From Herbaspirillum rhizosphaerae (GTDB lineage: Bacteria; Pseudomonadota; Gammaproteobacteria; Burkholderiales; Burkholderiaceae_D): a stretch of 64,000 nucleotides of DNA. Location: NCBI RefSeq assembly GCF_001189965.1, contig NZ_LFLU01000013.1, positions 62,001 through 126,000 on the forward strand, given 5' to 3'. Below, one piece after another: positions 8,719 through 15,132 of this stretch (its first letter is position 1; every line of letters begins with the position of its first letter). Both the position numbers and the translations under genes were made by a program. Under the pieces are notes generated by a model. It did no database searches. It saw only the letters and a program-made list of their open reading frames with translations, and was not told the DNA's origin.

Positions 8719-9791
8719 ACATGCAGACATAAAGTGAAGTGGGTTCGAAAACCATCCTTGTCGATCTGGTGGCGTACCGTTTGCACCAGATATTCGCCAT
8801 CGAAACGGCCCATCTTTTCAAGCAAGGCCACGCTGCCCACACCCATCGCCGGGGTTCCGGTGGTGGTGCCCTCGATGCTCACCAACTGCCGCGCCATGCG
8901 ACGCATTTCGACCTTGCTGCGACGTTCGGCTTCTTCCTGATCGCGCGCCGAGAAGCGACGCACCAGCGCTTCATGGTCCAGCCGATCGCGCGCTGCCGGC
9001 GACATGCTCCCGCGATAAGCGCGCAGGTCTTTGCCATCTTCGCGTGCATGCCGGATCTCAGCCGATTGGGTATCCCAGGCCAGTGTTTCGACCGCCGATA
9101 CCTGGCCATTGGTGCTCAGGCGAATGGCAATCCGGAACAGATTGTTGCCGCCGCTCAGTACAACCTTCTCTTTGCCCGGCGTTTCACGGCAAAAATGCAA
9201 TGTGCGTTCGCTTACCCAAAAGTCACAGCCGTATTCTTCTGCCAACTCATTCATGAACGCCAGATTGTTCTGGCCCGACTGAAAGCGCGGCCGCGGCCGC
9301 ACTGCCGACATCTCCTGGCGGGTCCGGGCATCGACTGCCAGTGTCAGTGCGAGCGTTTCGGTGATGCTTTGGAGAATCTGAAAGTCGCTCCATTGCTCCT
9401 GATAGCGGGTGATCACATTGCCGGCCGCAGCGGTGCTCAGTGCGTCATGTCCTTCCACCACGATGCGCAGGCCGTCTTCTTCGTCCAGGTCGAGATTGAT
9501 CGCGTTGATCGTGCCGCAAATAACCGTTGTCAGTTCTGCGTCCTCATTGCCGAGCGCGATCTCCAGCAGGTTGCCCTCGCAGAAGCGCCCCGTACCCGGC
9601 GCTATCATGCCGAACAGCGGATCATTGAGCTCCAGGCTGAAGCTGGCTTGCTGCTTGCTCGCCGAGACGACTGTGACGGCCGCGATGCAATCCCGCTCAG
9701 CCTGTTCCAGCGGCACACCGTTGCTGCTGACGCGCATCAACAGCGCGCTCGCACGCGACGAAACGGAAAAGTCTTCTGCACGCGGACTCAA
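8715..9791 (-). CDS. gpD/Pvc8-like hub protein, probable TTG start (eCIS locus B)
   Basis: About 358 aa, matching the phage late control gene D / VgrG N-terminal hub fold: FSLELNDPLFGMIAPGTGRF, LRIVVEGHDAL, and NNLAFMNELAEEYGCDFWVSE are the recognisable signatures of the gp27-like domain. A TTG at 9791 preceded by GGAG with a five-base spacer and overlapping the LysM gene stop (TTGA) is the best start; the next ATG is at 9737. The protein forms the trimeric hub at the tube base above the gpV spike. Confidence 0.8.
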   Translation of the reverse strand: MSPRAEDFSVSSRASALLMRVSSNGVPLEQAERDCIAAVTVVSASKQQASFSLELNDPLFGMIAPGTGRFCEGNLLEIALGNEDAELTTVICGTINAINLDLDEEDGLRIVVEGHDALSTAAAGNVITRYQEQWSDFQILQSITETLALTLAVDARTRQEMSAVRPRPRFQSGQNNLAFMNELAEEYGCDFWVSERTLHFCRETPGKEKVVLSGGNNLFRIAIRLSTNGQVSAVETLAWDTQSAEIRHAREDGKDLRAYRGSMSPAARDRLDHEALVRRFSARDQEEAERRSKVEMRRMARQLVSIEGTTTGTPAMGVGSVALLEKMGRFDGEYLVQTVRHQIDKDGFRTHFTLCLHV

Positions 9792-10393
9792 GGCGCCTCC
9801 GGCAGATTCAATTCGATACCGGGCGATATCTTGCGCGGATTGTCGATGTCGTTGGCTTCGGCCAGCAGGCGCCACTTGGCCGGATCCTGGTAGCGTTGCG
9901 CAGCCAGGTCAGGCAGGCTTTGTCCAGGCGGCAGTCGTACGGTGCTTGGAGACGCAGCGTCGACCGTGGCGCCGGCCGTTTCCTGCCCTTTGAATTCGAC
10001 CTGCATCCTGGCGCGCAGCGCCATGCCGACGCTGTTGAAATAGTCGAACTCGGAACGCACACTGATGAGGTGGCAGTTGAATTCCAGCGATCCCCACATC
10101 AGCCGCAGCCGCGACGGATTCTTGGTATTGGGAAGCGGCAGCATCAGATCTTCGATGACACGCGTATGTTGGCGCACGTCGGCGCCGGTATTGGTGGTGT
10201 CAAAGAAGAGCTCCATGCTCAAGCTGTCGGCGGTACCGCTGATGTACTTCACGGGCACCTTCTGCTTTTTCGGCATGCGCTCTTCCTTGTAATGAACCGA
10301 GCGCGACAGCGAGTAACTGGCTGGGTTGAACATCACATGAATGACATAATTGCCGGCGTCGACATTGACAATTGCCGCTTTTGTGAGCGTCAT
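9788..10393 (-). CDS. LysM-type tube-baseplate connector (eCIS locus B)
   Basis: A 201-aa protein. Residues 1 to 135 are the conserved N-terminal region of Pvc7/Afp7-like proteins (VIHVMFNPASYSLSRSVHYKE, then SRLRLMWGSLEFNCHLISVRSEFDYFN). A C-terminal LysM-like domain is present (PPGQSLPDLAAQRYQDPAKW, ending LAEANDIDNPRKISPGIELNLP). In eCIS and phage tails such proteins link tube, hub and wedge and bind other baseplate proteins rather than peptidoglycan. Start overlaps the 581-aa gene stop (TGATG). Confidence 0.88.
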   Translation of the reverse strand: MTLTKAAIVNVDAGNYVIHVMFNPASYSLSRSVHYKEERMPKKQKVPVKYISGTADSLSMELFFDTTNTGADVRQHTRVIEDLMLPLPNTKNPSRLRLMWGSLEFNCHLISVRSEFDYFNSVGMALRARMQVEFKGQETAGATVDAASPSTVRLPPGQSLPDLAAQRYQDPAKWRLLAEANDIDNPRKISPGIELNLPEAP

Positions 10394-12138
10394 CAGTTGA
10401 TCCCCTTTGCTTCACGCTCGCGGCGTTGTTCGCGCGCGATGATGCGCATGACTCGCTGCGCCACGTGTTCGATATCGTCGCGCAGCATCGGTGCGTCCGA
10501 TGTGTTGCTTGCATTGCTTGCGCTGCCTGAATGCGTGGCGTCCGATGCAGGTCCGTGCAGCTGTCCGCGTTTATCACTCTGCTCACTCTGCTTCAGAGGC
10601 TGCGTCGCCGGGAGCGTTGCATCATGCCGGTGCGTGCGCGGCAGGTCAAAGTGCAAAGGCGGCGGTACTGTCGTGGGCATTGCGCTGCGCGTCTGGCTGT
10701 GCGACGTGTCATGCAGCCCGCGCGCGGCGTAGTCATACGTCAAATGCCCCGCAACCGGGGGCGCACTATCGGCCCGCGTTGTTTCAACATCCGGCAACGA
10801 CACCGCCCATGCGGGTGTGGTTGGTCCGGGCGCGGCCACATGCTGCTCGGCCTTGTCCTGGCCAGGCCATGGCGTCGCCACGTGAGTTGCAGGCGGTCGA
10901 GCTTGTAGCGCTTGCATTACGCGTTTCCGCTGCGCAAGCACAAAAAAATCCAGCGACGGCTGCGATGGCGTTGCCTTTGCTGAAGATGCCGGCGCTTCAT
11001 GCCTGGACGGATTGGTGGCGTAGGTCATGGCGACGGCATTGCCTGGCGCCCCTGATACAGCGGTCGCAATGACGCCATCCGTCACTTGCCGTGCGATCGT
11101 TTTCCCTGACGGCGCTGCAGAAGAAGAAGAAGAAGAAGAAGAAGAAGAAGAAGAAGAAGAAGAAGAAGAAGAAGAAGAAGAAGAAGAAGACGGCTTCGGC
11201 GCTTCATGGTGCAGTGAATTGCTGATGTAGGTCATGGCGACGGCATTGCCTGGCGCCCCTGATACAGGGGTCGCAATGGCGCCATCCGTCACTTGCCGTG
11301 CGATCGTTTTCCCTGACGGCACTGCAGAAGAAGACGGCTTCGGCGCTTCATGGTGTAGTGAATTGCTGATGTAGGTCATGGCGACGGCATTGCCTGGCGC
11401 CCCTGATACAGGGGTCGCAATGGCGCCATCTGTCACTTGCCGTGCGATCGTTTTCCCTGACGGCACTGCAGAAGAAGATGACTTCGGCACTTCATGGTGC
11501 CGCGAATTGCTGATGTGGGTCATGGCGACGGGGTTACTGATCGATCCTCGTGCAACTGCCGTTTCTTGTACCCTTGCCTGGCCTGGCGATGCAGGGGGCG
11601 CCGGCATTGCCGCTTCATGGCCTGCTACCTTGACAACATACGTCATGGCAGTTGTACGCGTCGCTCCGACCCGCTCTAATGGCACCTTGATTACGTCTGC
11701 CCCCTCCCCGCTTTCAATGCGCAGCACCGGCGCCTCCGCATAGCGGATCGTGCCTTGTTGCACAATGGTCCGTTCACTGATGTGCCAATGGACCAAGGTC
11801 TGCCCTCCCGGCGCCAATGCCCCGGCATGTGTCGTACCGGTACGCCGGGCGCGATCGGCTTGCTGCTGCGCCAGCGCCCGCCAATCCATCGCGCAGGACG
11901 ACCAGATCCCCATGCTGCGGCGGACCACCTTGGCATGCAGCCCCGGACGGCGCGCCAATGCATCCAGCCATTGCCATGTCGCCAGGCGCAGGCCGCCGTG
12001 AGGACCTGCGACTGCCGTGCGGCGCGCACCCGGTTGCCACTGCAGCCGGCGCAGCCAGACCGCCCTGGCCTGCACGCCGGCAGGCCAGCCCGGGCGGAGC
12101 CCGTCTGCGGCAGGGGATGTAGATACGTTACTGCTCAT
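10393..12138 (-). CDS. 581-aa low-complexity repeat protein, possible tape measure or cargo (eCIS locus B)
   Basis: No family recognised. Residues about 15 to 180 are non-repetitive (LRRLQWQPGARRTAVAGPHG, ATWQWLDALARRPGLHAKVV, then TLVHWHISERTIVQQGTIRY). Residues about 205 to 375 are three copies of a 48-aa unit of type VSGAPGNAVAMTYISNSLHH plus GKTIARQVTDGAI. One copy carries a run of 24 serines instead of 3. The rest is Pro/Ala/Thr/His-rich, and the C-terminus is a charged helix (HVAQRVMRIIAREQRREREA). It sits between the chaperone/DUF6760 genes and the LysM gene, the slot of tape measure genes in phages, and locus B has no other tape measure candidate. It is mostly predicted disordered, so an alternative is a hub-associated or secreted factor. 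Confidence 0.6.
   Translation of the reverse strand: MSSNVSTSPAADGLRPGWPAGVQARAVWLRRLQWQPGARRTAVAGPHGGLRLATWQWLDALARRPGLHAKVVRRSMGIWSSCAMDWRALAQQQADRARRTGTTHAGALAPGGQTLVHWHISERTIVQQGTIRYAEAPVLRIESGEGADVIKVPLERVGATRTTAMTYVVKVAGHEAAMPAPPASPGQARVQETAVARGSISNPVAMTHISNSRHHEVPKSSSSAVPSGKTIARQVTDGAIATPVSGAPGNAVAMTYISNSLHHEAPKPSSSAVPSGKTIARQVTDGAIATPVSGAPGNAVAMTYISNSLHHEAPKPSSSSSSSSSSSSSSSSSSSSSSSSAAPSGKTIARQVTDGVIATAVSGAPGNAVAMTYATNPSRHEAPASSAKATPSQPSLDFFVLAQRKRVMQALQARPPATHVATPWPGQDKAEQHVAAPGPTTPAWAVSLPDVETTRADSAPPVAGHLTYDYAARGLHDTSHSQTRSAMPTTVPPPLHFDLPRTHRHDATLPATQPLKQSEQSDKRGQLHGPASDATHSGSASNASNTSDAPMLRDDIEHVAQRVMRIIAREQRREREAKGIN
11027..11521 (-). repeat. three 144-bp direct repeats in the 581-aa gene
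   Basis: Copies of a sequence beginning ATGGCGACGGCATTGCCTGG on the plus strand start at about 11027, 11234 and 11378, and a shorter diverged copy begins at about 11521. The last two intervals are 144 bp; the first is 207 bp, which is 144 plus 63 bp from 21 extra serine codons. Units are nearly identical, so recombination could change the number without breaking the frame. Confidence 0.9.
11119..11190 (-). repeat. (TCT)24 microsatellite encoding poly-serine
   Basis: A pure trinucleotide run of 72 bases, read as TCT codons on the coding strand, gives 24 consecutive serines. The equivalent site in the two other 144-bp units has only three TCT codons. Using one codon throughout marks a slippage-type expansion rather than selection for serine alone. 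Confidence 0.95.
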
Positions 12139-12153
12139 GATCGATGTTTCATC

Positions 12154-12363
12154 TCAGTTGCCCGACAAGGCGCGATTGATCCGCGATACCTGTTCCACCC
12201 ACTGACGCCGCTCGCCATGCTCCATCTGCATCAGGCGCTCCGGCGGCCAGTGGAAATGAAACGCAATGAAGGCTACCTCCTCGTGAATCCGGTCGACGGG
12301 GTAGCCTACGACTCCCCCACTCTTTCCGGCTCCACTGTAAAGGCGTGCCGGCAGCTGGGACAC
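12154..12363 (-). CDS. DUF6760 family protein (eCIS locus B)
   Basis: A small protein of at most 69 aa carrying the hallmark of DUF6760: YPVDRIHEEVAFIAFHFHWP followed by ERLMQMEHGERRQWVEQVSRIN. This family is a regular companion of the tube and chaperone genes in eCIS loci of this type. The probable GTG start at 12363 lies inside the upstream 123-aa gene (stop at 12306), a 58-base overlap in another frame. The overlapping two-product design recalls the G/GT chaperone region of phage tails (inference). Confidence 0.8.
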   Translation of the reverse strand: MSQLPARLYSGAGKSGGVVGYPVDRIHEEVAFIAFHFHWPPERLMQMEHGERRQWVEQVSRINRALSGN

Positions 12364-12677
12364 TCCACCCGCACCTGCAGCGACTCGGTGCTGTTGATGC
12401 GGTTGTAGAAATCCTGCAGATAGGCCAGGTCGGCGGCAAACATGCCCTCGATCACCTTGGGATTGATCGCATCCAGATCGCCCAGACGCACCACCACCCG
12501 CGCCAGCAGGATCAACACCAGGTAGGCTGGATTGCCCTGCACCCGGGGATCCTTTTGCGGCAGGATTTCATCGGCGGCAGTGGCCAGGCGCATCGTGCCG
12601 TGCCGATGCACGGTACCCGCCGCATCGACATAGCCCTTCGGCAGCAGGAACTCGAACTCTGTCGCAAAACTTTCCAT
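12306..12677 (-). CDS. tail assembly chaperone-like protein (eCIS locus B)
   Basis: A 123-aa protein beginning MESFATEFEFLLPKGYVDAA. The N-terminal half (LLPKGYVDAAGTVHRHGTMR, then RVVVRLGDLDAINPKVIEGM) matches the pattern of small tail proteins next to tube genes in eCIS and phages, including T4-baseplate/Mu gp41-type chaperones. The C-terminus has CPSCRHAF, half of a possible zinc ribbon. It starts two bases after the tube stop and overlaps the DUF6760 gene. The role inferred is to keep the tape measure or tube subunits soluble before assembly. Confidence 0.7.
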   Translation of the reverse strand: MESFATEFEFLLPKGYVDAAGTVHRHGTMRLATAADEILPQKDPRVQGNPAYLVLILLARVVVRLGDLDAINPKVIEGMFAADLAYLQDFYNRINSTESLQVRVECPSCRHAFTVEPERVGES

Positions 12678-12679
12678 GG

Positions 12680-13105
12680 TCAGGCCCTGACCATGCGTTC
12701 GCAACTGATCGTCAGGGTATCGATTGCCACGTCCTTGCCGGTGCCGGTCAGGTCAGGCGCCTTGTACTTGCTGGCCCAGGCGCTGAAAAAGTTCCAGCGG
12801 ATCTTTTCCTGCCCCAGATCGTCGAGCAGGATGATCGAGCCGTTCTTGCGTTCCAGCTTGCCGTCGAGTGCGGTCGCATGCCAATCGTACAGCTCGCGCG
12901 AATCGGTGACGCCCCATTTCAGGGTGATGTCCGGATAGCTGCTCTTGCCCGGCAGTTTGCGTACGGTCGCCGCGTCCCCGCCTTCGCGGTATTCGACGAC
13001 TTCGACGTCCGAGCCGAAGCCGCTGCAATCGGAAAAACCTGCTTGCGTCAAACCATCGATTTCGAGCAGGAATCGGAAATTCTTATATGGATCAGTTCTA
13101 GCCAT
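12680..13105 (-). CDS. tail tube protein, gp19-like (eCIS locus B)
   Basis: A 141-aa inner tube subunit. Landmarks are the start ARTDPYKNFRFLLEIDGLTQ, AGFSDCSGFGSDVEVVEYRE and TLKWGVTDSRELYDWHATAL, closing with the strand KDVAIDTLTISCERM. Subunits of this T4 gp19/Hcp-like family stack as hexamers into the tube driven into the target. A single tube gene is present here, against two in locus A. A clear AGG-rich ribosome-binding site (CTTAGGACAAC) precedes the start. Confidence 0.9.
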   Translation of the reverse strand: MARTDPYKNFRFLLEIDGLTQAGFSDCSGFGSDVEVVEYREGGDAATVRKLPGKSSYPDITLKWGVTDSRELYDWHATALDGKLERKNGSIILLDDLGQEKIRWNFFSAWASKYKAPDLTGTGKDVAIDTLTISCERMVRA

Positions 13106-13133
13106 GATGTTGTCCTAAGGAGTTGTCGGAGAT

Positions 13134-14450
13134 TCAGCTGCCTGAAGTTTGTTGGATACGGAAGATGACGAATTCCGCCGGCTTGACGATCGCCACGCCG
13201 ATCTCGACGATCAGTTGGCCTTGCTCGCGTGACGACGCAGGATTGGTCTCGGCATCGCACTTGATGAAGAAGGCTTGCTTGGCGGTCTCGCCGAACAAGG
13301 CGCCCGAGCGCCATTCATTGGTCAGGAAATCCGTCAGCGTGCGGATCACACGTTGCCACAACGCCGGCGTATGCGGTTCGAACACGACGAACTGGGTGCC
13401 GCTATCGATGGACTGACGCAGGTAGTTGAAGTAGCGGCGGGTGCTGATGTAACGGTATTCACCGTTTTGCGTGCCGACGGTACGCGCACCCCAGACGCGC
13501 AAGGCGCCGTTCAATTGCCGGATGGCATTGATGCCTGCAACGTTGAGGACATCTTGTTGCGCCTTGGTGATATTGTCGTTGAGCGCGGGGACGCCCAGCA
13601 ATGCTTCATTCGCGGGTGCTTTATAAGCACCCCGTGCGACGTCGCTGCGAGCATAGATGCCGGCAATATGGCCGCTCGGCGGCACCACCACGATGCCATT
13701 GGTTTCTTTCATCATCGCTGCGGCCGGATCAAACACTTTCAACCACGGAAAATAGACGCCCGCATAGGTGCTGCTATCTGGCGCCGTAAGCGCGGCAACG
13801 TCGCTGTCCTTGTCAAGATCCAGAATGGCGAATCGCTGCAGCGCAGTGGCATGAGCGACGAGTTTAGTGTGATAAGTGGTATCGCCAGGAAAACTCACCG
13901 TCGATATATCGTCAAACGCCGCCAAGGCCGTCACCGCCTTGTCGATATTGCTGACGGCGGCAATGCGGACCACGTAACAATTGGTGCCGCCATTATTGAA
14001 AAAACCGTACACGGCGTGCGCCAGAATGCGCTGACCAGGATCAATGCTGCCGCTATCGGATCCAATTTTGACGTCGTTATCTTTGTCTTCAACGTCGCCA
14101 TCCCCCCCAACGGCAACCTTGGTTTTAGCAGCAACTTTTGCTTCTTTTTCTGCCTTTGCAGCCTTTGCTTCTTTTGCTTCTTTTTCTGCCTTTGTCGCAT
14201 AATCCGTACCGACAAAATCTCCAAACAGACGCACATAGTCAGCCCACGAAGAAATGCGATAAGCCATCCCATCCGTGGCGGCAAGCGTATGGGTAATCCA
14301 TTTGACAGCATCGGCTTTAAGAAAGGGCAGCGAAATGCTGTCTGGCACCTCCCCGATAAAACCAGGTGTGCTGGTGCTGACGCCGGCGATTGGACGCGAG
14401 ATCGGCGGTACTTCCTCGACATAAACTCCGGGTGAACTATAAGTGGGCAT
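13134..14450 (-). CDS. contractile tail sheath protein (eCIS locus B)
   Basis: A 438-aa sheath subunit. The N-terminus PTYSSPGVYVEEVPPISRPI forms the arm that links neighbouring sheath rings. The conserved C-terminal domain has LNVAGINAIRQLNGALRVWG, RYISTRRYFNYLRQSIDSG and FFIKCDAETNPASSREQGQ, the handle region that binds the tube. Residues about 85 to 135 are an unusual insert rich in Lys, Ala and Glu (TKAEKEAKEAKAAKAEKEAK) followed by Asp/Gly, predicted exposed. At 438 aa it is shorter than the 553-aa sheath of locus A, and the two are clearly diverged. Confidence 0.92.
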   Translation of the reverse strand: MPTYSSPGVYVEEVPPISRPIAGVSTSTPGFIGEVPDSISLPFLKADAVKWITHTLAATDGMAYRISSWADYVRLFGDFVGTDYATKAEKEAKEAKAAKAEKEAKVAAKTKVAVGGDGDVEDKDNDVKIGSDSGSIDPGQRILAHAVYGFFNNGGTNCYVVRIAAVSNIDKAVTALAAFDDISTVSFPGDTTYHTKLVAHATALQRFAILDLDKDSDVAALTAPDSSTYAGVYFPWLKVFDPAAAMMKETNGIVVVPPSGHIAGIYARSDVARGAYKAPANEALLGVPALNDNITKAQQDVLNVAGINAIRQLNGALRVWGARTVGTQNGEYRYISTRRYFNYLRQSIDSGTQFVVFEPHTPALWQRVIRTLTDFLTNEWRSGALFGETAKQAFFIKCDAETNPASSREQGQLIVEIGVAIVKPAEFVIFRIQQTSGS

Positions 14451-14475
14451 GATTTATTTCTCCTGAGGTGAGTTG

Positions 14476-15132
14476 CTACCGACGATTGTTCTTCCTGGTC
14501 GGGGGTTTCGGTTGAATGACCGGCGCATCCGTCATCGATTTGTTGATCACAATTTCCTTGCTGCTTACCAGCGGAGCCGACATCGACTCCGCCTTCGACA
14601 CCATCGCCACGGTCGCGGTGAGCGTAAAGCTGGGCCGCAATTTTCCGCCCACCGCAGTCCAGAATTCAGACATGTTCTTGGTCAGGTCCGACTGCAACAC
14701 GGCCAATTCGACGGCATATGGCTGTTCGTTCAGCCAGGCCCGGGTAGCAGTTGACAGTTTCGTTCCCGACAGCGTCGGCATCGCGGAGAACGCCAGCAGC
14801 GCCTGCGCCAGCAGATCGTGTTGATTGAGAATGGCGCTCTGTCCGGTCTGCCCTGATTCGATCCACGCAGTGACCAGATAAGAGCAGGCAATGCGCATCG
14901 GCGCTTGCATGATCGATACGGTCTTGCCGCCTGCATCCCGTTGAATCACCGGCTCGCTGCTTCTTAACTCGCTGCGTTCCCGCACGTCGAACAAAAACAG
15001 ATTGATGCAGGTATTCCCGGGCTGATATGTCTCTGCGGGCCGGTCGAAGGTGACATCGGCTTTTCTGACCAGTGTCGGTGCACTGGCCAGATGCAAGACT
15101 TCGCTCAGGGCCCTGGTCAGGTTGTCGAACAT
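14476..15132 (-). CDS. DUF4255 tail terminator (Pvc16-like, eCIS locus B)
   Basis: A 218-aa protein with the DUF4255/Pvc16 N-terminal pattern: FDNLTRALSEVLHLASAPTL, NLFLFDVRERSELRSS, MRIACSYLVTAWIESGQTG and the closing strand RPSFTLTATVAMV. This family forms the cap that terminates tube and sheath at the far end. The Lys/Arg/Pro-rich C-terminus (VIQPKPPTRKNNRR) is extra. Start overlaps the ATPase stop by one base (TGATG), so cap and ATPase are co-expressed at the head of locus B. Confidence 0.88.
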   Translation of the reverse strand: MFDNLTRALSEVLHLASAPTLVRKADVTFDRPAETYQPGNTCINLFLFDVRERSELRSSEPVIQRDAGGKTVSIMQAPMRIACSYLVTAWIESGQTGQSAILNQHDLLAQALLAFSAMPTLSGTKLSTATRAWLNEQPYAVELAVLQSDLTKNMSEFWTAVGGKLRPSFTLTATVAMVSKAESMSAPLVSSKEIVINKSMTDAPVIQPKPPTRKNNRR

